The notes beneath the pieces were generated by a model, which had not been told where the DNA came from, ran no database searches, and saw only the letters and a list, made by a program, of their open reading frames with translations. Shown here in pieces: positions 1 through 12,533 of a DNA stretch of 64,000 nucleotides. Made by a program: the position numbers and the translations under genes. The DNA is from Sabellastarte sp. h YS-2021. Taxonomy: Eukaryota > Annelida > Polychaeta > Sabellida > Sabellidae. The stretch covers positions 8,869,962 through 8,933,961 of the forward strand of contig OZ024933.1 of NCBI GenBank assembly GCA_964017235.1, in the 5' to 3' direction. Each line of letters starts with the position of its first letter. The stretch's first letter is position 1.

Positions 1-43
1 ACCCCTATTTGTTGTTTTGTTTCCAGAAATAAAACAAAACATG

Positions 44-336
44 TCATAGTTTTGAATCCGTTTGATTTTGGAATGTAACGGAACACATGTTAAAAACTGA
101 AATGCTTTCCCAGCCTCCCCCTAACTTAAGTTTACGACTGTGGTGGGCCGATTCCTGGTGAGGGTCTCTGTTATATTGCTTAGTTGTAACCTTAGTTGTA
201 AACTTCAAGTGACCTTGAACTGGTCTGGAGTCCTTAAATCTTTTAGGTGCTTCTGGTTCGTTTATATCTTTCACAACTTTGGCTTTACTGCCGTAGTTTA
301 AGATCACCTTAAGGTTCTCATTCAATTGTAACTGTA
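44..336 (-). CDS. Candidate exon or small ORF, unrecognised
   Basis: An open minus-strand frame of about 95 codons ends in a stop. The first ATG is at 325, and a weak acceptor-like 'aaattacag' lies just upstream, so it could be a terminal exon of a minus-strand gene running into the window. The product is basic, with many Lys, Arg and His residues and a Gly-Gly-Gly-Trp near the C-terminus. I recognise no family and see no partner exon within 2 kb. It could equally be a chance ORF. Confidence 0.2.
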
Positions 337-2104
337 ATTTATTACTTTGCTGGGAAATCCATGGATATAAATTTTATAATAGTAAGATTAAGTATATTTA
401 ATATCTATGATAATTACTGTGTACTCTAACTTGATGAATGCAATTATGTAAAAATGGACTCACACCTGTACTTTGCTATAAATATTTTAGTACTTTTGTT
501 ATTATCATTATTTATATATACATATTTTACACCATGTTAGATGTATTAATAAAAGAGTGCTCGTATGGTGCCTTTTATCTTGTTGGGTGGGGACTGTAAG
601 CTGACGGTTGCGTAAAGAATATATTTGATTAATTTATCCTGATTATTTACATATGAAAGGAGTAATTGCATCTTCAAAAATTATCTATTGAAACCCTGTA
701 TCTAGTTGATCAAAAAATTAAAATGATTTAGACCCTGAATTATTTTACATTATCATAAACTTCTAAGAGTGTCAAAATTAAGATCCATAAAAACTTGGGA
801 GTTGAGTTTTGTATGAGACCAATTATATATCACACGAGGAACCATATTATAGTCATACTATTACACGAATGCCTCTAAAGGAATTTTGAAAATTCGTAAA
901 TACAGTTACTATTTTAATGACTTCACTCAGGAGGTTATGTTTTTGGTGTGTGTTTGTGTGTCTGGCTCTTTGTTTGTTCACAAAATGACTTGGAAAGTTA
1001 TAGACATATTTTGATGCAATTGCCAGGAAATGTCGACTATGGCCCAAGGAACAGATAGTTCTGTGTTGGTGGTGATGTGGGTTACTATCTGAATCCGAGA
1101 ATTTTTAATAAGATTTTGAGACACTTATAAGCAATATGAAAAGTGTTGGGCCTTGGCATAGAAATGCGTTTATCCGAGTGCTCTTGTTGAGAATGTTATT
1201 TAATCAAACAAATTTTGTCCTAAATTTTGTTTCAAGTTTACATGTTTTTCTGCACTTCTGTGTTTGATATCAGTTTGCTTTCTTACAAAAAGCTTAGTCA
1301 GTTATTTATTGGTGCTTGACTTACTTTTTTACATTCTCAAGGATTTATATTACCTTTAAAGGGCAGACAAACAGTTATTAAGTACGATGGCAAGCTTAGA
1401 AACGAAAGGAAGATGTTATTTGAATGTTGTTACTTCTAATAGTTGAACCTTTTTACAGCTATTGTTCTTAGATATACTGTAAAAGCAGAAACTTTACCTA
1501 CAAGAAAAAAATCAATAGTTCAAAAGTTTAAGATATTCACCAGAATTAAATATCACCAATTGTTAGTTTGCACTTAAAGGAGTAATACAGATTTAACATT
1601 TCACTTGAAATTAATTTTTACTGTGTAAATTCAATAGCTAAAACAAAATAAAAAAAATAACTTTTAATGTGTATTCACTGTATTCCACATTATTTTCATG
1701 ATTTTCAAAAGTCAAAAGACAAAATATTTTAGATTATGATATATACTTTTACTCCCATTTATACACCATTGTTGATAAGTCAAATTTTCAAAATTAAATT
1801 TTATCATAAGTTCTTAATTTTAGATCATTTTATTATTGAACATAGAATAAAAACATATAACAAGTAGAGAGTGCCAGGTTGACTTCCTCACATCCCTTAA
1901 AAATTTAAAGATTCAACTTCCCATTTATGACACATGATTAATATATGCACTGATAGGCGGTTTTTGGTAGAAACTCATTAGCTAACTGGCATCTTTGCTA
2001 ACTAAGATCTACAAAAACTCTTTTTGTTAGAATTGGGCTTGTTCTTTCACACAATGGAATATAAGTTAGGTGGAAAAGTTGGAATTCTAAATAAGCCATA
2101 GTGT
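337..2104. other. No gene seen
   Basis: AT-rich DNA with frequent stops on both strands. I find no splice-flanked open stretch, tandem array or inverted repeat that I could defend. Confidence 0.5.
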
Positions 2105-2368
2105 CTAATCTGAAAGCAGGTCTTGTTCCAAAATATTAACACCAGTCATTTGGGTAAAACCTGACATGAGAGGAAAGGATCCTGCCATTTTATTATCTGT
2201 CATATTTTCCAGATACCCAAAAACATAATTTGAACAGGGTGAATGGGTTAAAGCTAAATTAGTATTTTGTTGTACACAAACATGAATACTGGCAACTACA
2301 TATATACCATCAATAAAAGGTTGAGGAACAACCAAATATTCTTTTAAGATGCCCACAGAGTCTTGCAT
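2105..2368 (-). CDS. Candidate small ORF, unrecognised
   Basis: An 87-codon minus-strand ORF stays open for about 18 codons upstream of its ATG. The amino-acid composition is more protein-like than most AT-rich chance ORFs here, with four Cys near the start of the open stretch, a Pro-Gln-Pro turn and mixed hydrophobic and acidic stretches. There is no recognisable domain and no clear splice site, and the broken recombinase element begins about 430 bp away on the same strand. It may be a degraded gene or chance. Confidence 0.2.
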   Translation of the reverse strand: MQDSVGILKEYLVVPQPFIDGIYVVASIHVCVQQNTNLALTHSPCSNYVFGYLENMTDNKMAGSFPLMSGFTQMTGVNILEQDLLSD

Positions 2369-2797
2369 ATGTTGACAGTGGTATTCATGTTTACATATCC
2401 AAAGAGTTGTTTTACCGAATGATTTGCATGATTTTTAATGACAGGCAGAATATTCACCATCCCTACAATTGAGGCTTGGGAGACAAAAAAAAACAATGTT
2501 TGGTACCAGTTTTCATTCTCCTCATTTAATTTTTTTAAATTGTAGGTCAGAACGTAGATATTAATATTTAAGGCTAATTTATATTTTGAGATATATTTTC
2601 ACTTGCTTTTGCAGTGTGTTTGGAGTGAAATGGCACAATGTCATGGGTTCAAGCCCAGGGTTACTGTAAAAGATCAAAGGTCATGTGAAGGTGAAATTAT
2701 AGATGCTGGTTAGGAAAATATTTTATTTACACGTTAGTAAAGTGAAGTAAAGCTTTAAAATGTAACTCACGAAGATTTTAAAAAGCCCCAAGCCCAG

Positions 2798-4824
2798 CTA
2801 GAAAGAGGTAGGAATTATGCGAGCAAATGTGGAAGGGACAATGAAGGGGGCCTGTGAGGCATTTTCCAAGTATGTCCACACGGAGGAACTTTTCCAGAAA
2901 CCATGGGCCATTATGTCCTGGAGTTGAACATTGTTGTCGAAGGCCAAAGTGGTCCCAGATTGCCTAAATGTGTGAAAGCCATGACCCTTCAGTGGAATGT
3001 TATTGTGGACTAGAATCTTTTTCAAAGCCTCTCGCACATGAGTGTCAATGACCTGTGAGTGATAGTTCTTGCGTAAATACACATAATAAGTGTCAGAGTT
3101 GTCTGAACAATTGTGGTAATAAATGTTTGCGATGTCACAGGTACACAGAATTACATTATATGGTTCAGTGGGGTGGGGGTTAGTTTCCCCACATGCGACT
3201 ACTGATGCTTGAGTATGAATTCGAGAGTTAATATGCTGGCACCGTTTGGGTTCAATCTCTGGATCATTATGATCCTGTTGACAAGGTATACAGTTGTCAA
3301 TATAAGGATCATTCAAATTGTTATTACATGTGTTACAAAGATTGATAATATAATTCTGAACTATGTACATTATTGTCTATTACTGACTTATTCACAGTTA
3401 AAGCAACACTGTCGCCCTCAGGCAACACTTTGCTATTGCAGGAATTAATTTTAATGCTATTTCCATTTAGCACAAAATTCTGAAATTTTTCAAACATTTT
3501 ACTATTGTGTCCTTTGGTACTCCTTTCTGACTTAAGTCCAAGTGGCCTGGCATTACACTAGATGCTGCTTTGCTGTGCCCTAAAGTTTGACTTGTGCTTG
3601 TTGTTACACTTGCTTTCTGGATGTTTGAATTGCTTTTCACCCTGTGGCAGTATGAACAAACATGGGAATACGCCCCATGGTGGCTCTCGTGTGAGCAAGT
3701 TGATTCATTATAGTATCTGCATGGTCTTTTAGCTACTGAGGTTGAAATTTGGGTTTGCGAATGGGCCATTGCTATCTGGGAGGCACTTAAACGATTAATG
3801 GCCCATTGAGTCGATTCAGCCCAAGAGGGGTTACCCTCCTCTACAAGGTGCATTGACGAGGCCCAGGCAGTCCTGACTGCTGGCCAGGGCAGTGACACTG
3901 TGTCCCTCATAGCAAAAGTCATTTGTAGTATTGCCTGCTTTACCTGAATCGGATCCGACATAGCATGGATGTTGGTGAGCTGGCCAGCAACCCACTGTGG
4001 AAGGGACAACTCCTTGTATGTGAGGCGTTTCTTTCCATCGAAGTCATGGAACCCCTCATTTGGCCACCTAAGGTGAGGTTGTACTGCTATCATATCACTA
4101 GTGTTATAGCGACCAGATCTTTTCTGCTTACCTTGTGTAATGTCTGAGTGATTCCGGGCTTCATATGACGCCAATAAGTTGGTCACAACGTCAGATACAG
4201 CTCGATTAGTCCTGTGGGCCTGTAGACTCGGGATAGTGGCGGCATCACGACGATCCTGATGTAAGTGTGAATTAGTATGGGCTTTCATGTGAACTGGCTG
4301 TGGCCCATGAAGGCTGCTCGGCCTTACTTACTGGTGATGCATGTGGCTATGAGAAGCCAGCGTGGGCTTGACCCCTTTCCTGACTGGGTCCTGGGATATC
4401 ATACCCATGGTTCGGGGTCCGTCCCCACATCCATACCATCCATCTGATTCTAATATGGCATTGGGGACGCGAGGTGTAAAGAGTGTGATAGTGGGCTGGG
4501 AATGTGTGACCTAGGGTTTAAGTGTGTTGCATCCCTCGTGACTGACTGTTCTAACCTATCCATACATCAGGCTAGGGCAGCATTTGAATCTTTAATCTCT
4601 TGGAGCATTAACATGACAGCATCATTGTTTGACGGTGCTGAAGTAACAGGCTGTTGCAAAGTGTTTACAGTACTTACAGTGTTCCTTTCATTAGCCTTTT
4701 CTAGGTAGGATCCGTCAAGATTCGACTGTTTTCCTTTCTTTGTCTTTCTAACCGAAATTCTAGCTCTGGCTGATGCCGTCACTCTTTTCTTTTTGCTAGG
4801 TAACGTCTTCTTAGTAGAAGGCAT
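2798..4824 (-). mobile_element. Tyrosine-recombinase mobile element (fossil)
   Basis: Three minus-strand coding blocks in order: a basic N-terminal block (4567-4824), a middle block with a CCHC-like Cys/His cluster ending in His-Val-Cys-x2-Cys (3467-4288), and a recombinase C-terminus (2798-3370). The last block shows the H-x-x-R box (HTFRQ), a Gly-Phe-Trp-Lys-Ser box and a candidate catalytic Tyr in WTYLE. This arrangement is familiar from invertebrate elements of the DIRS/Ngaro/Crypton assemblage. No reverse transcriptase is visible, so the exact family is open. The copy is broken and internally incomplete, and I could not define its ends. A SINE lies about 90 bp beyond its 5' end. Confidence 0.75.
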
Positions 4825-4898
4825 TCTATGTATATAACTAAAATCAACTAAAATAACATAAATTTTCCTTTGAAAATTTCCATGTAATCACAATGGCT

Positions 4899-4912
4899 TC
4901 CAGTTTGAATGT
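4899..4912 (+). repeat. SINE target-site duplication, left copy
   Basis: TCCAGTTTGAATGT, identical to 5142-5155 on the other side of the SINE. Confidence 0.9.
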
Positions 4913-5141
4913 TTGTTTATTTGGGGTTTTACGTCGCTTTCAACACTGTACAGGTCATATCACGACGGGTAGTTGGAAGGGCAGAGGAAACCAGTACATA
5001 TAGTTCGCTAGGGTTGTGTACTGTAAACTGCCGACCAACGGCAAGCAACTACCAGCTTTCCCACTTACGGCCATGACGGGGATCGAACCCCGGCCGCAGA
5101 GGTGGGAGGCGAGAGTGTTACCACTCTGCCACCGTGGCCCC
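4913..5141 (-). mobile_element. tRNA-derived SINE (family A), full length
   Basis: On the minus strand the head reads like a tRNA gene. Box A is TGGCAGAGTGG and box B is GGTTCGATCCC. A conserved body follows, ending in GACGTAAAACCCCAAATAAA. The copy is flanked by a perfect 14-bp target duplication, TCCAGTTTGAATGT, at 4899-4912 and 5142-5155, which fixes both ends and indicates a recent insertion. The same family recurs at 9826, 32556, 41033, 50247 and 58412. Such SINEs are transcribed by Pol III from the internal A and B boxes and mobilised by a partner LINE. The partner was not identified. Confidence 0.92.
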
Positions 5142-5155
5142 TCCAGTTTGAATGT

Positions 5156-8100
5156 GACCCCTATGCTATGTTACTGGGGATATAAGGCATCCTTACTTCT
5201 GATTGGTGGGTCAAAGGTCAGGATTTAAGATCGAGGCTATAAAGTTAGTTATAAACAGTTTAAGGTCGCAAACAACTGATAAGGCAGGCCCCTCACTGGG
5301 CCATGCCTCGCACTGTTATATATGTACATGAAGAGACAGTATGTGTTTAACTTTAACATTTTTCAAATAGATACCAAATTGTGTATAGTATATAGAGACA
5401 TGATAAATCTGTTCAGTCTCGGGCTGTTGACATGTATCCTATGACAACTGAAAGAAAAATGAATCATTAAAAAGGAAGTTTTGTTTTTGTATTAAATAAT
5501 AGCTTTATAAATATTCTGTTTCCTTCTGTAATTCAGATATTATGCTGTAATTACACAAATAAGATGTAAATGATTAATCTAATTTCTAACCCACCAGTCC
5601 CAGCGATACAAAAACAAACCACTATAAGGTTTGTGATATTCACTTGACCATGTGGTAATTTATTACTCAGGAGAATGTACATTTCTCCCATTAAAATACC
5701 CAAGGGTGTTTACGGGTAGATTTCTGTGTTAAGGACACATTCTGACTGGTGCTTGTATCAATGTATTTGTATCCTACTAAATTAACCCTACACTAAATAT
5801 AGCCGAGGCAAATAAGGACTTTGCTCTCATGGTTTATTTTGAATCGAACATGAAACAAATAGCAAGCTGTTTTTTCTCTCTCTTCAGCTTAACCTCAGGA
5901 ACTAAAACTGAACAAAAACATACACCTTATCTCGTAGTGGAAAAAACTGAAACAAAATGGTACTAAAACTATTTAAACTCTAACGTCATCAAGGCATTAT
6001 CTGTGTCAAAATGTTGTGGCTTTCATTTTTATAAGCGCAGCCACTAAGATAATAATTATGATAATATATTGAGCTTTGCATGTAGGTCTAAATGTCTTAT
6101 TATATCACGAATCATTAATCAACCACCAGTGCCTCATTTGCCATAAAATAATACGTAATTTATTTAACAAAGTTCATGAATTTCAGATAGAACTACAAAA
6201 GAACCCAAATACTTTAGCACTATGAAAGAAATCTTTCGACATGTCAGTAATGGTGATTAACATACAAAGTAATCATATGGTATAACATTCATATAATGCT
6301 TGATGGAGTATTATAGATGGCATTAAAATATAAACATCTTAAAGTATATATTATATTACTGTTGCTAAAAATGAACAATTACAAACTTTGTATCAGTTGG
6401 TTTGTGGGTCAATTTGGGCTCAAAAAAGAAAGGCGTATCTTCACTAAATAACCCATGTTTATCAGTTGGCTGTTGTCCAGATTAAACAAAGCATATTGTA
6501 TAACTTGTACTTGTGTCAATGTGTTTTTATCATTGCAGGTACTTAAGGCAAGCTAATTTCATTTTCTCTAATATCTATTGAATTTTTTATATGGGTCAAG
6601 ACATTATACCTTATCATAAATCATTAGTCAAATACTAGTGTTCTCATTTAGCACAAATAGTATATCATACATCAAAGATCATCAATTTGCTTCCTAATTG
6701 CTATTGCATAAAATTTCAGTTTTACTGAAATAAAATTGTAAAAGTTGCAAAAAAATATTTATTAATTTGCAAGAAAAAATACCAATCGCTTTTCTAAGAC
6801 TGAAATTTCTGCAAAACAATATGAAAGGCTGTACATATGCTTTTTATCTAATTTTTGTGTATTTTGTGTATTCAATCGTAAAATGTGTTCCTGTTACACT
6901 AGCTCAACAAAAAGATACAATTTCACTAATAAAGGATCCACTTAGGGTTACATTCTACTTAAACTTGCTCTACTTACATAAAATGTATTATAAAATTAAA
7001 TAATACTAAAAAGGTATGATTCATTCCTTCAATAATTAGTCTCAATTTAAAGAGGTTTTCTAGTATGTCTTCTTATCAGTATTTTAGATATATAAATATA
7101 ATCTTATGACATAACGGGTTTTAGAATAATGCTTATCAGTTTAGTGTAATATTTCAAGAAATCTATTGTTGATCTTTGAGTTTGGGCGTTGTAACACAGA
7201 GATAAGAAAAGTGCCGATGGATTATCATGTTATAAAACTTTAACTGAAGGATACGAATGTATAATAGACTGAATAATGTAGCATATCTGTAGAATGTTAT
7301 TTAAAAACTGGATATCTGGTACAATTTTTGAAGAAGTGTTTAAATGTGACCTGAAGACAACATAGAGTCGTAATAATATTTTTTCAAACAGTGTACCGAA
7401 TCAGAAAATGGTAAGTGTTAAGATAGATAATGTTTATTGTTGTAGATATGTGTGATATGTAAACAATATGTATATAATTGACATATTTATTCCTGAGTCA
7501 GTTTAATATTATGCAATTTTTGGGAAGTAACCTTAATGAAATACCGAGACCTCTGGTTTCTAATGAATGATATCAACGAAACGAGCAGTGATCATTTGCA
7601 AATATTTCAAAAATATAAAAAAAAATTCTTGAATCACATTCAAGAAAAATATTTTTTCACAAATAAAGATGACAATATTATAATAGTGCAAAGGCAGGAA
7701 TATTGCCCTTTTATTATCCACATTATGAAAACTAACCATATAAAATCACTTTTGCCGTTCTAGAAACGGTTGACCCCTGTTGCCACTTTATCATAAACCC
7801 TGATACCTCCATTATAATTTCCTGTAGATATTTTTTGGAATGTGCAATCATTTGTTATAATTATTCCTAGTGAAAAAAGGTTTTTAGACTCCAAACAGGT
7901 TGTATAGACATGTTCTTCCAGTCATTGTTTTATGCAAGTCTGGTTGTAAAAGTTTACTAAGTTTTGCCCTAAAGTTTTTAATGGGGAAGTCCTCAGTTGT
8001 GAAAATGTTTTGTAGAGTCTTTCTAACTTGTTTTAAAATATGGTATGAATTTCAGTGTCTGTATATAAAATGTGAGTTATTTTATATATTAATATTATAT

Positions 8101-9825
8101 ATATATATTGATTAATTGACTTGCTGTGTCCATAAATTAGAATAATTATCTTTATAAAATTGCTACCTTAATAAATCAAGATAATCAGTCAACAATTACA
8201 AAATTTAACCTTGACCTTTCCCTTCTTCTGTAATTGGGAGTTTTCATTAGATATCTATGAATGGGCTTAAATCTAAAGTGACCAGACTGGTATAAACTGT
8301 CATGGAGTTGTGGGAAAAGCCAAAAGTAAGTGAAGTAGCAGCATATGTGTTTTAGCTTTTAATTATTTCATTCTGTGGATTTCATATATGTTGGATATTT
8401 GAAAATCTTAAAGTCCACATGACTTCCACTGGCCAAAAGGGATTTGTTGGTATGAATCATAGACAAATTGGCCCTTTAGCAAATCGGCTCCAAAAATTAA
8501 GTACTGTTGTCAAATCAGCGCTGGCCCCTAGGAAAAAAAATACCAAATTCGGTGAAATCGGCCGTAGAAAAGTAATGTACTCTGAACAGATAAAATTCAT
8601 AAATTATGCTAGTGAACAGAAATCATAGGTAGCATAAATCTTTGGCAGTCCAGTTTTGCAGTGGGGAAACGAGATGGTTTTTCATTCTGTTCATAAGCAA
8701 TGGTCAAGTGGAAACAGGCCTTTAGCATTGTCACTTGTGGAAGTTAAATATCAAATCTGTTTACCTGCTAGGCCATTGAGGACCCTTTTAATTATTTTGC
8801 AAGTTTTACTTAGTCCGCCTTCAGACCCACCACTGCTGAGAGCACTTTTATAAATGTTCAGCCTTCCTTCTACAGACGAATGAAAGAACTGTTGTCCACT
8901 CACCCATCCCCAAGAATTTGTGCAGTGTTCCCATTTGCAGGAAACTGTTAGTCACTCAAAATGTGATAAAATAAAAGTTGCATACTTATAACCAGCCTGA
9001 CAACATTACGTTTTGAACGACGTTAGCTCCTCCATTACGAAGTAGCCACAAAGGGATCACCTATGGGAACCATGAAAACTTGGATGAAATCACTTAATGA
9101 CTTTCAATCAAACAATATCATACAGTGGTAGAAAATCTATGCCACACCTTGTGAATGTGACTTTTATACACATGTAGATTATTTGTTTGAGCCACATTGG
9201 GGGATACATCTATTTGTTATTTGCTTTGTACAATTATTTATCCTTTAAATTTTGTGTACACAAATGTAAATTCACTTAGAAATGAAAGATAATTCTAAAA
9301 TTGTGAAAATAAGAGTCATTTTCTTTGGATCACAGATCATTGTCTTATTGACCATTGTTTTATCTCGCTACTAATTTACAAAATGCATAAATATATTTAG
9401 AGAGGGCTTTTGGAATCCAAATTCAATCATTTAAAATATATTGGCGTAGCATCAAAACTATTATTGTAATTAGATTGAAGATGACATAATGCAATTTATT
9501 TTATCTAAGCATCCCTGAAAGGGCCCTTTTTACTTTGGGTAGTGTACCATCACCGCCACCAGCTTGCCTGCTTATAAGAATAGTAGTACTCGCATTGGTT
9601 ACTCTGTTTTCAACATGTAAAAATAAGCCTGAATAAATCCTATCCAATTTTCCTAAAGCATTGAGCTTGGTGGTAGTTGTCTCTAGACTGAAGAACTGTA
9701 TTTTTTTTGTAAACAGTACCTTATAAGTCAATCATAATAACTGAGTTTGTAGATTCAACAATAGATCTTTATTTGATTATATTATACACTAATAATTAAT
9801 CTACTTCTTTATCACTATGTCAGCA
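5156..9825. other. No gene seen
   Basis: About 4.7 kb of AT-rich sequence. The few open frames are short, rich in Lys, Phe, Ile and Tyr codons and lack splice context or recognisable motifs. It may be intergenic or an intron upstream of the spectrin exons. No repeats with clear ends were found. Confidence 0.5.
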
Positions 9826-9976
9826 GGTGCCACGGTGGTAGAGTTGTTGGTCGGCAGTTTATAGTACAGAACCTTGACCAACTGTAGGTACTGGTTTCCT
9901 CTGCCCTTCCAACTATCTATCGTGATATGACCTGTACAGTGTTGAAAGCGACACAAAACCAAAAATAAATAAAAAT
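9826..9976 (+). mobile_element. SINE family A, internally shortened copy
   Basis: It starts with the tRNA-like 'gccacggtggtagag', then jumps directly to the body ('ttggtcggcagttta') and ends in a degenerate A-rich tail, so most of the tRNA-related head including box B is absent. A short imperfect match around ATCACT on both sides may be the remains of a target duplication. Confidence 0.8.
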
Positions 9977-10633
9977 CACTGTCTTCATTGGCTCTGTAAA
10001 GTATACAAAATCATAACTTTTGTCTTTTCTGCTTCCACAATGACATTTACGCTTTTAGGAACACATCATTTTTGTGCCACAAAAGTGAGTTGTGACAAAG
10101 ACTTCTATGCTAAATTTCAAAATAATGTTTATTCACATACTAGTAACAAAGGTGGAATAATAAATAATTTGTAAAGAATTATTGTCCATGAATAAAGCCC
10201 TTTGATTAGAAAGGGATAAAGTCACATCAAAATTTTTTCTCAAGACAAATGGGGTAGCTATGCACATTTCTGCAGCTTGGGAGGTGGAAGAGTCTATATA
10301 GGTTTGGATAGTTGACATAAGTATAAATATAATAGTTAAGGTGTTAATCTGTTTAAAAGATTACCAGTAATAATTAAGATCTGTATTAATAGCAGATGTT
10401 AAAAGTATAGATAATTTATAGAACTTGCAAAAATCAGTCAAAAATAAAATAAAATAAGCAACTTTATTCGATAAGATCAACATATGTGAAAGAGGCGAGT
10501 TTAATAGTGATTAAGAGTCAAACATTGGTAAAGTAGCTGACCATGCATTAGCAGCTGTGTTGAAATAATGACTGCAATAATTGTGTTGCATTCCAAAGAA
10601 GATGATTGATCCAGAGGTTTTAGTGGCCATCTA
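9977..10633. other. No gene seen
   Basis: AT-rich spacer between the SINE and the inverted-repeat element. I saw no convincing exon. Confidence 0.4.
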
Positions 10634-11229
10634 ATGCCCCTGTTCTACCAAAGGATTAAGCCCCAATTCGTCCTGGGAACCTTAATTCTTGAGAGTCAGT
10701 GAATAATGTGCGGGGAAATGAAATCCTGATCCAGGTCAAGGATTAGGAACAGATAGTCCCCAGGAAAGCTCAGATGTCTTCAGACAAGTCACAATTATTT
10801 ACGTCTATGAGGCGATTAAGCCACATTTGTGACATGTTTTAACCCCGATCCTGTCAAGGATATACCCACTGGGCCTCAGCATATCTGAGGTTTCCTCAGG
10901 CCTCCTTGGGCTATTAACAGATTTCCTAAGACAGCAGCTGGTTTTATTGAGGCCTGGGACTAAGTCTAAGAGACTTAAAAGTCACAGGTTGCCTCAGACA
11001 ACACCGGATTGTGTACATTTGGGTCTGAGGAGGCTTCAGGAATCCTAAGACTGGAGAAGTTTTGGGTAGGGGCCAAACTGGATCAGTTACAGTCGTCAGA
11101 ATATCAAACATGTTTGATTTTTATACAGACCACAATGAATCCAAACAGACTCAGACTGTCCAGGACTCTGAATCTGATCCGTAAAGACACTTAATCATGA
11201 GCCTTAGTCCTGTGGTGGAACAGGGGCAT
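10634..11229. mobile_element. Non-autonomous DNA transposon (596 bp, TIR-bearing)
   Basis: Imperfect terminal inverted repeats begin ATGCCCCTGTTCTACCA on the left and are mirrored by 'tggaacaggggcat' on the right, with a further match at 'aggattaag' and 'ccttagtcct'. The interior is more GC-rich than its surroundings and has no transposase. A plus-strand ORF at 11009-11194 inside it looks incidental. The element sits 141 bp upstream of spectrin exon 1. The superfamily was not identified. Confidence 0.65.
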
Positions 11230-11370
11230 TGTATATACGTGCTTTTGGTGTACTGATTACACACCATTCTTACAATTCCTTGTTCTGGGGTAGTATGTCC
11301 ACCAATAGCCACAATATGCTACTGTAGTATTTGGTATTAAAACATTTTACAATTTTGTTTACATTTTTAG

Positions 11371-11478
11371 GCCAAGGGAGAGAAGCACAAGTATAAATAT
11401 TTTGGTGATGCAAATAAGGCAGAGAGCTGCATGCGGAAAATTGAACCCATCAAAGGAAAATATGAAGACTCGCCTCAG
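11371..11478 (+). CDS. Alpha-spectrin-like gene, exon 1 of those seen
   Basis: Spectrins form antiparallel alpha/beta rods under the plasma membrane, cross-linking actin. Their three-helix repeats are about 106 residues long with a conserved Trp in helix A. This 36-codon exon (acceptor tttttag, donor GTGACT, phase 0 to 0) contains YFGDANKAESCMRK followed by EPI and EDS. As I recall it, animal alpha-spectrin has YFADANEAESWMRE...EPI...EDS in the repeat just before its SH3 domain. The helix-A Trp is Cys here. No SH3-encoding exon follows. Ten exons to 42.1 kb join with consistent phases, which argues for a real gene, but it is shorter and more divergent than a normal alpha-spectrin, so a paralogue or decaying copy is likely. 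Confidence 0.75.
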
Positions 11479-12084
11479 GTGACTGTGGATAAGGCTTGCA
11501 TTTTTGATTAAAATTATTTTTTATTGTATAACTAAAAGTAAGGTGTAATAATAAAACACTACAAAATATTGCTGCAAAAGACAATGTCTAAACCATAGGT
11601 TTTGTGAATTTTGTATGTAGTTTCTGTGGGATCATCTTGTTAAAGCAGAAACTGTTGCGTAACATTTAAAAATTTAAAAATGTGTTTACTTAAATATACT
11701 TTGATTTGAAAATATATATAAAAGTAAAATAATTACAGCAATTTTTAAATGAAAATTTAATGTATTTTAATATTTCAATTTGAATTCTTTGATGACAAAA
11801 ACGGGACAAATTGTCCTATGTCTTTATGAAAGAACCTGCGAAGTGCAACAACCTGCTAAAAGCAACCACGTTTGGCAAGCACAACTGTTTATGTAGCTGG
11901 AGCCTCATAAATATATTTTCATACCAAAAGAGTATCACTGGCTAATTTATACTGGATTTCAGTGACCCAGTGATTTCAGTGGCAATATCTTTTAATTCCT
12001 ACAAAAAGCGATATTTCAAATGGTTTTCTCATTGCAAAAATGAATGAATTTCCTTAATCACGGTTTTAATTGATTGTTCAATAG

Positions 12085-12248
12085 GGCGTGAATCGTGACA
12101 CTCCTAATGAAAAACTGAACACTATGGATAAGATAACGGCTGTGGCAGATAAAAGAAATTGTACTGATGACGTAAGCCAGCAGTTTGCATCTCCACAGCA
12201 GTTTACTCAGACAAAAACGCAAATCCTGGGTTCTGCTGATGAACTGCA
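12085..12248 (+). CDS. Alpha-spectrin-like gene, exon 2
   Basis: The acceptor is 'caatag' and the donor is GTAAGT at 12249. The exon runs 54 codons plus 2 nt (phase 0 to 2). An earlier strong donor, GTAAGC at 12172, would also keep phase 0 and shorten the exon to 29 codons. The longer form is preferred because its end (ADELQ) joins exon 3 (KAYEIEEWI) to give an ordinary helix C to helix A linker of a spectrin repeat. The N-terminal half is hydrophilic and poorly conserved. Confidence 0.65.
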
Positions 12249-12302
12249 GTAAGTCGTTAAATGGTAATTTTTGTATTGCATTTACACTACGCAAGTACCC
12301 AT

Positions 12303-12533
12303 TAATAGGGAGTTTAAGATACACGTTTTGGAAATTACGTGTACTGCAAAATCTACAAGTACACATACACGTAAACCCTCACATTTTGTCCTTACTTGTA
12401 TAGAACTGTTTTTTTTTCACGTTGTAAACTTGTACCTTGACGTACCGAGTTTGGAAAAATGTCTAAGATGACGTCATCCATTCGATTTGCAGTACGCGCC
12501 ACGACGTGTACTTGTATCTTAAACTCTCTATTA
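12303..12533. mobile_element. MITE, 231 bp
   Basis: Terminal inverted repeats of about 19 bp, GAGTTTAAGATAC with outer TAATAG, one mismatch between ends. The interior has no coding capacity, and short ORFs reading through it are incidental. It lies 55 bp downstream of the exon 2 donor. The flanking dinucleotide is TA-rich, compatible with a Tc1/mariner or Harbinger relative, but the superfamily is not certain. Confidence 0.7.

Noticed and set aside
2618-2700. tRNA-like box B 'gggttcaagccca' near 2640
   Set aside because: No box A at the right distance, no cloverleaf and no SINE body; too little to call.
7536-8115. AT-rich plus-strand ORFs of 70-75 codons
   Set aside because: Composition is that of chance translation of AT-rich DNA (Lys, Ile, Phe, Tyr); no splice sites, motifs or neighbours.
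12185-12471. Overlapping plus-strand frames downstream of spectrin exon 2
   Set aside because: They run from the exon in the wrong frame into the 231-bp MITE. The exon's own frame and donor explain the open stretch.
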